This document shows positions 1 through 8,758 of a stretch of DNA of 53,886 nt, piece by piece. The translations under genes and the position numbers were made by a program. The stretch is from NCBI GenBank assembly GCA_024223715.1, contig JAAEOA010000335.1:1-53886 (forward strand), in the 5' to 3' direction. Under the pieces are notes generated by a model. It was not told where the DNA came from, did not search any database, and was given only the letters and a program-made list of their open reading frames with translations. The stretch is from a bacterium (GTDB lineage: Bacteria > Krumholzibacteriota > Krumholzibacteriia > LZORAL124-64-63). The first letter of the stretch is position 1; the number at the start of each line of letters is the position of its first letter.

Positions 1-425
1 CGGTTTTCTGCCAACTGCTTATGTGAAAGGCAGTTGCTGTTTGGGCAATGCGGTGGGTGCCAATTTTTTGATGGGTTAATAAAAGTGCACATGCTTCAGA
101 TATGCAGAATCAGGGCCTTTCACATTCTCTGCGGAATAATACAAACCGAAGGAGACCTCGGAAGCAGATAAACCAACGTTAGAGGTTGTCCAGTAATAGG
201 GGGCGGACCAGAACGACTCATCCTTCTCTGAAGCTGTCATTCCCCTTGAAAAAGATGACCTGATCTAAGTCTAAAATCGGGCAGTTTTATAAGGTCACGC
301 CTCGCTCCCAAAAGAACGAGGCATGATTTTATCTGGCCAAATTATCCTTTCCTCTTGATAAAACCACCATTTTTCGTGTATCTGTGAACAGAGAGTCATT
401 AATAATCTGATACCGAAAGGCCAGT
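1..425. other. Intergenic leader before the AGCS symporter; no gene seen
   Basis: I see no credible reading frame here. Two simple hairpins are visible. One pairs 12-18 with 30-36 (CAACTGC/GCAGTTG). The other pairs 299-304 with 317-322 (GCCTCG/CGAGGC) and is followed by a short T-run, so it could be a weak terminator for something upstream of the window. The Shine-Dalgarno of the next gene is GAAAGG at 415-420. No known riboswitch could be matched. Confidence 0.5.
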
Positions 426-2096
426 ATGGAATTCATCACGCAATTTTCTGCCAAATTATCTGGAGCTGTCTGGGGTTGGCCTTCGGTTTTTCCTCTCATG
501 GTGGCTTTGTTGCTGGTCACCGGTCTTTTTATTACGGTCATGCTGCGCTTCATTCAAATGCGCCGCCTCAAACACAGTTTTGATGTGATTCGGGGTAAGT
601 ACGATGATCCCAATCACGAAGGCGATCTTTCTCATTTCCAGGCTCTGACTACTGCCCTGTCTGCCACGGTGGGCATTGGCAATATTGCTGGTGTTGCCAC
701 CGCTTTGCATTACGGCGGCCCGGGAGCCTTGTTCTGGATGTGGGTTACGGCGATTTTTGGCATGGGGTTGAAATATGCCGAGTGCACTTTGGCCATTAAG
801 TACCGGGTGATTCTTCCCGATGGCAGCGCATCGGGTGGGCCCATGTATTACATCGAAAAAGGCTTGGGGAAATCTTGGAAGCCTTTGGCGATTTTCTTTG
901 CTGTTTGTGCAGTGATTTCCAGTTTTGGTTCAGGAAACAGCATCCAGGCTTTTACGGTTGCCGATCAGTTACGGAGTGATTTGGGTGTTCCCACCTGGAT
1001 TACCGGCCTGCTGTCAGCCGCTTTGGTGGCGATGGTCATATTGGGTGGAATCAAGCGCATAGGCCGGGTGACCAGCAAGCTGGTTCCTTATATGGCATCT
1101 ATTTACATTGCCGGTGGTTTGTTGGTTCTTTTCATGAATTTTGGGACCATTCCCGGGGTGATTTCCACAATTTTCAGTTCCGCTTTCCAACCAGCGGCCC
1201 AGGGTTTTGGTTTCGCAGGAGGAACCTTCATTTTTATGCTCACCTGGGGCGTGAAGCGAGGGTTGTTTTCCAATGAATCGGGACAGGGTTCGGCTCCCAT
1301 TGCCCACGCTGCGGCAATGACCGATGAGCCTGTGCGCGAAGGTGTCGTGGCCATGATGGGGCCCATGATCGATACTCTCATCATTTGTAGCATTACAGGT
1401 TTGGTCATTCTTTCAACGGGTGTCTGGAACCAGAAAATGCCTGAAACCCTGGATATCAACTCGCAGAACTCCATAAGTGTCATTATTGATGACGGCATGG
1501 TTCATACCAATGGCGAAATTAATAACAAAGATAAATTCACTGGCAATATTGTTGTGGAGCGCGGGCATTATGTAGGAGTTAATTTGGTACGCAACCACAG
1601 TATAGTGGATGGCGCAAAAATAATAAATTCGTCGGGTGATGGATATACTGGGGTTATTGCTGTTTCGGACGGAGATATCCAATTTGAGGATGTTGACGAT
1701 CTGAAACTGTCGGGCATGATGATGCAAAACGGGTCTCCGTTGACAGCCTGGGCCTTCAAGGAAGGTCTTCGTCCCATTCTTGGAAATTGGGGTTCGTTAA
1801 TCATTACTTTGGGTGTGGTTCTATTTGGAATTTCCACAGCCATCAGCTGGAGTTATTATGGTGACCGTGCCATTGTATATCTGGCAGGCACCAAGTATGT
1901 TTTGCCCTACAAGCTGGTTTTTGTGTTGATGAATTTCCTGGGAGCTATTTTCTCCCTTGAGGTTGTTTGGAATTTCGGCGACAGTGCTCTTGGTTTGATG
2001 GCTTTGCCCAACCTGATTGCCCTGATTTTCCTGAGCAAAAAGGTTCGTTCCATGACCCGGGAATATTTTGCCAAAGACCACAAACCTTTGCGCTAA
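426..2096 (+). CDS. Sodium:alanine/glycine symporter (AGCS family)
   Basis: This is an inner-membrane Na+-coupled amino-acid transporter of the AGCS (AlsT/DagA) family. The family's conserved stretches are easy to see: TALSATVGIGNIAGVA near residues 76-91, the GGPMYYIEKGLG segment, and GVKRGLFSNESGQGSAP near residue 280. About ten hydrophobic segments cover the chain. The 556 residues exceed the usual 450-490. The excess is a polar, Asp/Asn/Ser-rich insertion at about residues 338-433, between the helix ending STGVW and the conserved LTAWAF helix, so it probably forms a large extracytoplasmic loop. The ATG at 426 has a GAAAGG ribosome site 5 nt upstream. The substrate (alanine, glycine or other) cannot be read from sequence. 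The methyltransferase follows after 53 nt and may be cotranscribed. Confidence 0.92.
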   Translation: MEFITQFSAKLSGAVWGWPSVFPLMVALLLVTGLFITVMLRFIQMRRLKHSFDVIRGKYDDPNHEGDLSHFQALTTALSATVGIGNIAGVATALHYGGPGALFWMWVTAIFGMGLKYAECTLAIKYRVILPDGSASGGPMYYIEKGLGKSWKPLAIFFAVCAVISSFGSGNSIQAFTVADQLRSDLGVPTWITGLLSAALVAMVILGGIKRIGRVTSKLVPYMASIYIAGGLLVLFMNFGTIPGVISTIFSSAFQPAAQGFGFAGGTFIFMLTWGVKRGLFSNESGQGSAPIAHAAAMTDEPVREGVVAMMGPMIDTLIICSITGLVILSTGVWNQKMPETLDINSQNSISVIIDDGMVHTNGEINNKDKFTGNIVVERGHYVGVNLVRNHSIVDGAKIINSSGDGYTGVIAVSDGDIQFEDVDDLKLSGMMMQNGSPLTAWAFKEGLRPILGNWGSLIITLGVVLFGISTAISWSYYGDRAIVYLAGTKYVLPYKLVFVLMNFLGAIFSLEVVWNFGDSALGLMALPNLIALIFLSKKVRSMTREYFAKDHKPLR

Positions 2097-2149
2097 TTTA
2101 ATTGTCATCGAGGTAATGGTAATTACTTCACTGGGAAGGACAACGGGAA

Positions 2150-3025
2150 TTGAAAGCGAAAAAACAGTCCAACGAAATGCATGATCCGTCAGAACAAACG
2201 GTGGCCGAAGCCATGGAAGAATTGGCGGCCCTGGGAAAGCTGACCGCCAGGAATGCTGACTTGCATTGGCTTTACGAACAGTCGGTTCAAAATGTCGAGG
2301 CGGAAGTCATTTTTATTGATCGGGTATTTCGCAGGGAATACGGCCGATCACCATCTTTTATCAGGGAAGATTTTTGCGGCACGGCACTACTGTGCAGTGA
2401 ATGGGTGAAACAACACAAATCCAATACCGCGTTGGGTGTTGATTACGATGGACCCACCTTGGACTGGGGCAGGGAAAACAACCTGGCGCCTTTGGGTGTC
2501 CGTGCTTCGGCTATCACGCTTATTCAGGATGATGTCCGCAAAGTCAAATCTCCCCGGGCGGAAGTTCTGGCTGCCACCAACTTCAGCTGGTGGGGATTCA
2601 AAACCCGCCCTGAACTGAAAGAATACTTCCTTGGAGCCCGTGAGGGACTTCAGGACGAAGGCATGCTGCTATTGGATATGTATGGTGGTCCCGAGGCCCA
2701 AATTCCACAGATCGAAGAGCGTGAGGTGGAGGGGTTCGATTACTTATGGGATCAGGATACATTCAACCCAATTACCGGGGATATCCGTTGCTATATTCAT
2801 TTTCAATTTCCTGACGGCAGTCGCCTGGACAATGCGTTCTCTTATGACTGGCGTTTGTGGTCTTTGCCCGAGGCTTGTGACCTGTTGAAAGAATGTGGTT
2901 TCAGTAAAGTTGTGGTCTATTGGGAAGGCACTGATAAAGACGGAGAGCCCAGTGGGTTTTTTGATGAGGATCGAAAGGGTGATTTGGCTCCGGCCTGGGT
3001 TTCGTACATTCTTGCTTTCCGATAA
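2150..3025 (+). CDS. Class I SAM-dependent methyltransferase
   Basis: A 291-residue soluble protein with a Rossmann-type methyltransferase core. The glycine-rich SAM-binding region is FIREDFCGTALL, followed by LGVDYD, where the acidic residue would bind the SAM ribose, and LIQDDVRKV. A later TNFSWWGF stretch occupies the motif IV region. The substrate is unknown; an N-terminal extension of about 60 residues precedes the core. The start is TTG at 2150, chosen because GGAAGGA at 2134-2140 lies 9 nt upstream. It may be translated from the same transcript as the symporter. I cannot assign it to a named pathway. Confidence 0.8.
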   Translation: MKAKKQSNEMHDPSEQTVAEAMEELAALGKLTARNADLHWLYEQSVQNVEAEVIFIDRVFRREYGRSPSFIREDFCGTALLCSEWVKQHKSNTALGVDYDGPTLDWGRENNLAPLGVRASAITLIQDDVRKVKSPRAEVLAATNFSWWGFKTRPELKEYFLGAREGLQDEGMLLLDMYGGPEAQIPQIEEREVEGFDYLWDQDTFNPITGDIRCYIHFQFPDGSRLDNAFSYDWRLWSLPEACDLLKECGFSKVVVYWEGTDKDGEPSGFFDEDRKGDLAPAWVSYILAFR

Positions 3026-3198
3026 AGTAGAGAGGTAATGGAACCGATAATTTTAAAGAAATTTTACTTGCCTTCGGGGACGATTCGTTGAATCGTTCGG
3101 TAGTGAAATCATTAATATTAGGGCAACGTTGAGATGTAGTCTTCAGCGGCTGCCAGGTTTTCCACTTGCCTTCGGGTTTTTTTGGGAGCAACGAGAAT

Positions 3199-3465
3199 AT
3201 GTCCGACTACACGGAATGCACTGAATGCGGTGCTGAAATTGAAGAAACCGGTGTTCAGTACCGGGGGCTGTCTTTCTGCAGTGATGATTGTTGCGAAGAG
3301 TATGAGCAAAAACAGCTCGACAGTGACGAACCCGATCTTGAAGACCTTGATGACGAAGAAGATGATTTGGAAAATCTTGACGAAGATCTTGGTTATCGTG
3401 GAGACGATGACGAAGAAGATGATTATATGAATGACGACTACGACATCAAACCTGAGGATTTTTAG
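3199..3465 (+). CDS. Small acidic zinc-finger (TRASH/YHS-like) protein
   Basis: An 88-residue protein in two parts. The N-terminal 35 residues hold a CxxC pair (Cys7, Cys10) and an FCSDDC motif (Cys27, Cys31), spaced as in treble-clef TRASH/YHS-type metal-binding fingers. The rest is an extremely acidic, probably disordered tail of Asp/Glu runs with few hydrophobic residues. An ATG at 3166 would add 11 residues, but the ATG at 3199 has GGGAG at 3184-3188 with normal spacing, so I prefer it. The tail suggests a nucleic-acid mimic, chaperone-like or metal-buffering role, but the function is unknown. A strong hairpin terminator follows at 3487. Confidence 0.75.
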   Translation: MSDYTECTECGAEIEETGVQYRGLSFCSDDCCEEYEQKQLDSDEPDLEDLDDEEDDLENLDEDLGYRGDDDEEDDYMNDDYDIKPEDF

Positions 3466-3486
3466 GCTGAGTTTTATCAAAAAAAA

Positions 3487-3516
3487 GAAAGGAACCTCGA
3501 CGGGTTCCTTTCTTTA
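3487..3516. terminator. Bidirectional intrinsic terminator
   Basis: A 10-bp perfect stem, 3487-3496 with 3503-3512 (GAAAGGAACC/GGTTCCTTTC), has an A-rich run before it and T-rich sequence after it. It separates the convergent zinc-finger gene (+) and the hesB-like gene (-), and can serve both. Confidence 0.85.
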
Positions 3517-3547
3517 TTCGAATCAGATTACTTAAAGCTGATTGAGA

Positions 3548-3892
3548 TCAACCACACCCACTGCAACCGCTACTGTCGCTGCAATCGCTGCTGGAACCCA
3601 GGCGCAGCATATAACCTTTTCGATACGACTCATTGACGTAATCGATGGTCAGGCCGCCGCTCTGGCGCAGGATATCGGTAGTCTGGTTGTCCATGACAAA
3701 GGTGATGCCACCTTCTTCAACTTTTAAATCTTCGTCTTTAGGCTCATCCAGAGCCATGCCAATGCTGGGGCCGCCTCAGCCAAAGCCCTGCACGAAGAGG
3801 CGAACACCTTTACCTTCGTGCTCATTCCAATCGAAACCCTTGAAGGCTTCCGTGGCAGTAGCTGTTATGTCGATCAGGTTCGTGTCTGTCAC
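3548..3892 (-). CDS. HesB/IscA-family selenoprotein (in-frame UGA = Sec39)
   Basis: Read through the in-frame TGA at 3778-3776, this gene encodes a 114-residue protein of the A-type/HesB iron-sulfur family. The sequence runs RLFVQGFG-U-GGPSIGMALDEP, then YVNESYRKGYMLRL, and ends CSGCG. The UGA sits exactly where A-type scaffold proteins carry their first cluster-ligand cysteine, and the Cys-rich C-terminus supplies the other ligands. HesB-like selenoproteins with Sec at this site are a known bacterial family. A SECIS-like hairpin follows the UGA at the right distance (3741-3755). Both halves share one frame and conserved family sequence flanks the codon, which argues against a pseudogene. The start is GTG at 3892-3890, with GGTGG just upstream. 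Ordinary gene callers would report only the 69-residue C-terminal piece. The likely role is Fe-S cluster assembly or a redox function. No selA, selB, selD or Sec tRNA gene is in this window. Confidence 0.85.
3741..3755 (-). promoter_or_regulatory. Candidate bacterial SECIS hairpin
   Basis: Immediately 3' of the UGA on the minus strand, GGCUC (3755-3751) pairs with GAGCC (3745-3741) around a five-base UGGAU loop. The loop begins 25 nt after the UGA and has G at its second position. Both fit the bacterial SECIS rule of an apical loop about 16-37 nt downstream with a G among its first two bases. The stem is short (5 bp) and lies in coding sequence, as expected for bacteria. Confidence 0.7.
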
Positions 3893-4156
3893 GATGATCC
3901 ACCTTTTCTGCAGTCTTTATGGTTGGCCGACAAGGGCTTGGGGCCGAACCAATAAGTCATTTACCAAGGGAACCAAGCCATCCCTCTGTGTGCTTTATCG
4001 CTTAATAATGAAACACAAATTAGAAAATATGCAACTTTGAAGAGGTTCCGATGTGTTCTTTCGTTAACAGGAAGGCAATTGAATGGTAGAGTCCGGAAAG
4101 TGTTCATGTGGGAAACCTGCTGCAAGGCAGACACTTGATTTTCGGGAGGTAATCAG

Positions 4157-5893
4157 TTGAGCGTATTTTTCCGGTCTTTTTTGGCTACAATTCTGGCCTT
4201 GGTCATTCTTGTCCTTTTGAGTGCAGCCCTGCTTGCGGCAAAGCTGGGCAGCAAAAGTGATATTGCTGAAAACAGTTGGTTGCATGTGGATCTATACGGA
4301 GAGGTCCTGGAATACAACCCTCCAGGCGGGGTTATGAGCGAAGTTACCGGCGGCGGTGGAAGCTTAACCCTGCAGCAAATTCTCGAAAACCTGGACAAAG
4401 CTGTGGTCGATGATCGCATTGAAGGGGTTCTGTTTCAGATGAGTTCCAGTCACGGTGCCGGCTGGGCCAAACTGGAAGAAATACGCGGGGCTGTTGCCAG
4501 AGTTCAGGAGGCAGGCAAGCCGGTTCTGGGTTTTGCCGATTCCATTGACGCAAAAACTTATTATCTGGCCTCGGCTTGCGATTCTCTTTATTGCCCTCCG
4601 GCAGGTTATGTTTCGTTTATGGGTTTCTCGCGCATATCCAGACACGTAAAAGGCACCTTGGAGAAGTTGGGTATTTCGCCACAGGTTTCGGCGATTCGTC
4701 ACTACAAAGCCGCCGCTCAGTTGGCCACACGTTATGATTTATCGCCCGAAGCAAAGAAGAACATGAACTGGATGTTTGATGAGTTCTGGGGAATGTTTTG
4801 CGAAGCCCTTGAGCAGGATCGTGGCCTGACAGAGGTGCGTATCAACGAACTTATGCAGTACGCACTGTTCACCCCGGAAGAGGCCGTGGAAGCGGGTCTG
4901 TTCGATAGACTAAAATACTGGGATGAAGTTCTGGATGACCTGAAAGCCGATGGCGAAGATCATCTTGCCGTGGTGAGTCATGAAAGATACGCCGAAGAAC
5001 GTCCCGAAGATCTGGATCTGAAGGGTGATAAAAAAATTGCCGTCATTCATGCTCAGGGAAATATTGGCGGTCGCGAAAATGGCGTGAACCCCGTATTGGG
5101 TTTAATGATGGGGCACGGAAGCATCGTGCGTGAATTGAATAGAGCTGTGAATGATGATGATGTGGCGGCCATTGTTTTAAGAGTGGACAGTGGCGGAGGA
5201 GAAAGTCTTGCCAGTGACCTGATGGGGCATGCTGTTGAAGTTGCCTGCAGGAAAAAACCGGTCATCATTTCCATGGTCGACGTAGCAGCCAGCGGTGGTT
5301 ATATGATGTCCTATCGGGCGTCAAAAATAATGGCTGACCCCATGACCGTTACCGGTTCCATTGGCTCTATCAGTGCTAAAATTGACCTCAGCGGCTGGAA
5401 TGAAAAAATTGGTATAACCACCGACCAGGTGAGCAAGGGCCCCAACGCCCTGATGCAGGCAGATGATCGTCCGTTTACAGAAGAGGAATTAAAGCGTTTC
5501 AGCGACAATCACTGGGCCGATTTCCGGGCGTGGATGGACGATGTTGCCAAGCATCGGGAAATTGCCACGACAGAAATTGATAGCTTGTGCATGGGTCGGG
5601 TGTGGACGGGCCGGCAAGCGGTTGATAACAAACTGGTCGATGCTCTTGGTGGTCAATACGAAGCGGTTCTGTTAGCAAAAAAGGAATCGGGAATTGCGGC
5701 TAATGAAGACGTGACTCTGTGGCATTTGCCAGAAAAGAAAGACCTGGTGGCAACCCTGCTTGGTGGAGACGAAACAACAGACCAAGCCGTCAGCTGGACA
5801 GTCTATCGGCGGGTTCGCCAGGAGGCAAACTTTGCTCTGGACTATTTAAGCAGTGGTCAGTTGTGGATCATGGATCCGGTTATGAAACCCTAA
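4157..5893 (+). CDS. sppA: Signal peptide peptidase SppA, long (67K) type
   Basis: A 578-residue membrane-anchored serine peptidase of family S49, expected to degrade cleaved signal peptides at the periplasmic face of the inner membrane. Residues 6-28 form the single N-terminal membrane anchor. As in the long SppA type, two S49-like halves are present. The general-base lysine is in the first half (Lys184, IRHYKAAA) and the nucleophilic serine in the second (Ser379, DVAASGGYMMS). The following TGSIGSI segment is also a family hallmark. Length matches the long type. TTG at 4157 is preceded by GGGAGGT at 4144-4150. The gene is divergent from the selenoprotein gene and converges on the next gene with a 4-bp overlap at the stops. 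Confidence 0.92.
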   Translation: MSVFFRSFLATILALVILVLLSAALLAAKLGSKSDIAENSWLHVDLYGEVLEYNPPGGVMSEVTGGGGSLTLQQILENLDKAVVDDRIEGVLFQMSSSHGAGWAKLEEIRGAVARVQEAGKPVLGFADSIDAKTYYLASACDSLYCPPAGYVSFMGFSRISRHVKGTLEKLGISPQVSAIRHYKAAAQLATRYDLSPEAKKNMNWMFDEFWGMFCEALEQDRGLTEVRINELMQYALFTPEEAVEAGLFDRLKYWDEVLDDLKADGEDHLAVVSHERYAEERPEDLDLKGDKKIAVIHAQGNIGGRENGVNPVLGLMMGHGSIVRELNRAVNDDDVAAIVLRVDSGGGESLASDLMGHAVEVACRKKPVIISMVDVAASGGYMMSYRASKIMADPMTVTGSIGSISAKIDLSGWNEKIGITTDQVSKGPNALMQADDRPFTEEELKRFSDNHWADFRAWMDDVAKHREIATTEIDSLCMGRVWTGRQAVDNKLVDALGGQYEAVLLAKKESGIAANEDVTLWHLPEKKDLVATLLGGDETTDQAVSWTVYRRVRQEANFALDYLSSGQLWIMDPVMKP

Positions 5894-6756
5894 TGAGGGA
5901 CCGGAACATGACTGAAGCTGACTCCAACTGCGAGTAAGCCGGCGAGAATAAAATATCCCAAGGCAATTCTGATTTTGATTGCCTTGGGAATATCAAAATA
6001 TCCTTCGGGTTCGTTTTTTCGACCCACTAATCCAATTAAACCAATAATGAGGACCAGCAGCAGCATGGGGGACTTTGAGGCCAGGTAGGCGGGAATCAGG
6101 AGGAGAAATCCCACAATCCACATTTTGCGGCTGAAGGCTCCCACAATGCGTCCGCCATCGAGTGGACTGACCGGAAGCAGATTGAACAGGTTGATCATGA
6201 AGCCGCTGAAGGCCAGGGACATCCAGAAGTCAGATTCGGTTATTAAGGCGATTACCAAACAGAATACAGCAGCCACAGAGCCCAGCACAGGGCCTCCAAA
6301 GGCGACCAGGGCTTCGATGTAGGCATTTCGGGGACGGCCTTTCATGGCGATGACAGCGCCCATGAAAGGAATAAAAACCGGGGCTCCGGCCGGTATGCCC
6401 AGCCAGCGCATGACCATTCCGTGTCCCAATTCGTGCACCACAATGAGCAGGACAAAACCCACAGCATAAGGCCATCCGAAAATTGTGGAGTAAGCCCACA
6501 TGCTGACAAACATGGTGATCATGGACGAAAATTTCATGAGCTTGAGGCCCATGAGTAGGAATTTAAATTTTCCCAGAGCGAAAGCTACCATCATTCCCAG
6601 CCAGCCGAAACGAGCCAGGCTGTTGGTCTTTTTGGGTTGGCTTTCAGAGGCATTTGGCATATGCGGAGGGTTGTTGGATGATCCCTCCTGCAAATGCCGG
6701 GCAACCTCTTTCAGATTTTCTTCAAGATTGTCTCGGTTGTGGCTTGGCTCGGTCAT
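5890..6756 (-). CDS. Site-2-protease-type M50 membrane metallopeptidase
   Basis: A 288-residue polytopic membrane protein with the zinc-protease signature HELGH (His108, Glu109, His112) and the distal NLLPVSPLDGG motif, whose Asp200 is the third zinc ligand. No PDZ or CBS domain is present, so this resembles the compact site-2 protease homologues. The N-terminal 50 residues are polar and cytosolic. The substrate is unknown; relatives cleave membrane-embedded regulators. It begins 3 nt after the stop of the upstream zinc-ribbon membrane protein, so the two are almost certainly cotranscribed. Its 3' end overlaps the end of sppA by 4 bp. Confidence 0.88.
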   Translation of the reverse strand: MTEPSHNRDNLEENLKEVARHLQEGSSNNPPHMPNASESQPKKTNSLARFGWLGMMVAFALGKFKFLLMGLKLMKFSSMITMFVSMWAYSTIFGWPYAVGFVLLIVVHELGHGMVMRWLGIPAGAPVFIPFMGAVIAMKGRPRNAYIEALVAFGGPVLGSVAAVFCLVIALITESDFWMSLAFSGFMINLFNLLPVSPLDGGRIVGAFSRKMWIVGFLLLIPAYLASKSPMLLLVLIIGLIGLVGRKNEPEGYFDIPKAIKIRIALGYFILAGLLAVGVSFSHVPVPH

Positions 6757-6759
6757 GAA

Positions 6760-7395
6760 TCAGCTTTCAGTGTTGATTTTCATCGGTGCGGTGATTTTCC
6801 AGGCCTGCCAGAGTGCAATGCCCAGGAAAATTAAATCAAAAGCCTGGAAGCCAGTGCCCACCACGTCCATAAAAAGGGCGGGTGTGGGGAACAGGGGCAA
6901 GGTTCCGGCCATGGAATTTTCAGCAAAGTAATGATGCACGAAAGTGCGGCTGACCCAGTAAGTTGCCATGCCGTAGCTGATCAAAGTCAGGCCGATGGAC
7001 ATCAGTTGCAAACCGAGGGACCGTTTGTTTCCGGAAAAAACAGCAACCCCTTTGCCGGTTCCCCAGCCAATAATGATGGCCACAATTCCTATTTGGAAAT
7101 GAGTCAGTGTGACAAATCCCCACCACAGCAGGGCCGTAATAAGACCGCCAATAATGCCTCCGGAAAGAGCCCCGAGGTAGTTGATATTCTGACTTTGTTC
7201 GCCTATGGAATCGTGAAGGATTTTTTGGATTTCGTGAAAACAACCGGGACAGAAAACGGCATTTTCGGTGCGGATCTCTTCGCCATTGGGTATCAGGCCC
7301 TGGCACTGGCCGCAATTCAGAATTTCCTGAGTATCAACTGCATCGGCGTCGGTAATTTCAATTTCCGTCTGTTTTTCTTTTTCTGTTTCGCTCAT
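6760..7395 (-). CDS. Zinc-ribbon membrane protein of unknown function
   Basis: A 211-residue protein. The N-terminal cytosolic part has a CGQC ... CPGC zinc ribbon at about residues 28-51 (two CxxC pairs, 20 residues apart). It is followed by about four hydrophobic segments with glycine-rich stretches. I do not recognise the family. The start is ATG 7395, preceded by GGGAGA; upstream in-frame codons lack a ribosome site. It is directly upstream of the M50 protease, so it could be the protease's partner, regulator or substrate, but this is inference from adjacency only. Confidence 0.75.
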   Translation of the reverse strand: MSETEKEKQTEIEITDADAVDTQEILNCGQCQGLIPNGEEIRTENAVFCPGCFHEIQKILHDSIGEQSQNINYLGALSGGIIGGLITALLWWGFVTLTHFQIGIVAIIIGWGTGKGVAVFSGNKRSLGLQLMSIGLTLISYGMATYWVSRTFVHHYFAENSMAGTLPLFPTPALFMDVVGTGFQAFDLIFLGIALWQAWKITAPMKINTES

Positions 7396-7720
7396 AATTA
7401 TCTCCCTTTTGGTAAATCCCCATTCTGCAGGAAGACAATCGCATATTTGAGCCAATCTTGAAAGTGGAAAGCAGGCCAAGCTGATATTTAAATTATCGAT
7501 GTTTGTAAATATGTAGTGTAGTGGTTTTTTGGTTTGAAATTCCTGACATTTGGCTTGGACAAATTTGTCCATTGTTTCGGCTGGCGCGGTGAAACCAGGC
7601 CTGATTGTTAGATTGCCTGAGACCCTGTTGAAGAAACCTGATGTTGCAAAGTGTTCGGTTTGAATTAATCTGTGGTAATTATAATGTCGTTTCGCACGAT
7701 CTCTTCTCACGGGAGTTATT
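7396..7720. other. Divergent intergenic region
   Basis: 325 bp between the leftward zinc-ribbon gene and the rightward aldo/keto reductase gene. It must hold both promoters. It is AT-rich with no convincing reading frame, repeat or riboswitch. The last bases contain the ribosome site GGGAG of the next gene. Confidence 0.5.
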
Positions 7721-8716
7721 ATGGAGTACCGTTTTCTGGGAAAATCTGGTCTTAGAGTCAGTGCCCTTTCTTATGGCGCCTGGGTTACTTTTAAAGATCA
7801 GCTGGATGTTGATGAGGCCAGTAGCTGCATGGTGGCAGCTTACGATGCAGGCGTAAACTTTTTTGATAATGCTGAAGTTTATGCGGCCGGCCAGGCTGAA
7901 ATCATAATGGGAAAAGTTTTGAAGAAAACCGGCTGGATTCGTTCGGACCTGGTTCTCAGTACAAAAATATTCTGGGGTGGAGAAGGCCCCAACGATAAAG
8001 GTTTATCCCGAAAGCACATTGTTGAAGGAACCGATGCTGCGCTGGCCCGGCTGGACACTGATTATGTGGACCTGATTTATTGCCATCGCCCGGATTTGGA
8101 TACTCCCATTGAAGAAACTGTCCGGGCCATGAATCATGTTATTAATCAAGGTAAGGCTTTGTATTGGGGGACCAGTGAATGGAGTGCATTGCAAATTCGC
8201 AGGGCTTATGATTTTGCCCGGCGTGAGCATTTAATTCCGCCAACAATGGAACAGCCTCAGTACAATATGTTTCATCGGGACCGGGTCGAAGCGGAGTATG
8301 CGGATTTGTACGATGAAATTGGCTTGGGAACGACAATCTGGAGCCCCTTGGCCAGTGGGATTTTGACAGGCAAGTATAATGATGGGATTCCTGAGGGGTC
8401 TCGGCTGAGTCTGGAAAATTATCAATGGTTGCGGCCGGAATTGGAAAGCGAAGCTGGCCGTCAAAAAGTGGAAAAGGTGAAGCTTCTGGCTTCCATTGCT
8501 TTGCAGTTGAATTGTACTTTGGCTCAACTGGCCATTGCCTGGTGTCTTGCCAATGAAAATGTTTCCACGGTCATTACTGGAGCATCGAAGGCCTCTCAGG
8601 TTTCGGAAAACATGAAAGCGCTGGATGTTTTGCAGAATTTAACACCGGAAATATTGACTAATATTGAAGAAGTCCTGAAAAATCAGCCCCGGGTGGATAA
8701 GAACTGGCGGGCCTAA
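7721..8716 (+). CDS. Aldo/keto reductase, Kv-beta-like (AKR6-type)
   Basis: A 331-residue TIM-barrel NADPH-dependent oxidoreductase. The complete AKR catalytic tetrad is visible: Asp49 and Tyr54 in [11 protein letters not shown], Lys82 in LSTKIFWGG, and His122 in IYCHRPD. The strand order, the YWGTSEW segment and the late ITGASKASQ cofactor motif match the Kv-channel-beta/YghZ-like branch. The physiological substrate is probably an aldehyde or ketone, but cannot be named. The ATG has GGGAG 7 nt upstream. The serine dehydratase gene starts 42 nt downstream in the same direction, so the pair may be an operon. Confidence 0.92.
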   Translation: MEYRFLGKSGLRVSALSYGAWVTFKDQLDVDEASSCMVAAYDAGVNFFDNAEVYAAGQAEIIMGKVLKKTGWIRSDLVLSTKIFWGGEGPNDKGLSRKHIVEGTDAALARLDTDYVDLIYCHRPDLDTPIEETVRAMNHVINQGKALYWGTSEWSALQIRRAYDFARREHLIPPTMEQPQYNMFHRDRVEAEYADLYDEIGLGTTIWSPLASGILTGKYNDGIPEGSRLSLENYQWLRPELESEAGRQKVEKVKLLASIALQLNCTLAQLAIAWCLANENVSTVITGASKASQVSENMKALDVLQNLTPEILTNIEEVLKNQPRVDKNWRA

Positions 8717-8758
8717 GTTTTGAGTTTTTTTCTCGTTCATTATTGAGTAGGAGATGAG

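Noticed and set aside
146..154. CCGAAGGAG before the amino-acid symporter, resembling part of a glycine riboswitch
   Set aside because: The partner CTCTCAGG segment and the tandem aptamer layout are missing.
3066..3176. Direct repeat ACTTGCCTTCGGG at 3066-3078 and 3164-3176
   Set aside because: Only two short copies about 98 bp apart with no further structure; insufficient for a feature call.
3776..3778. TGA as a true stop that makes the hesB-like gene a pseudogene
   Set aside because: Family-conserved sequence lies in one frame on both sides, the position equals the ligand Cys, and a SECIS-like hairpin follows.
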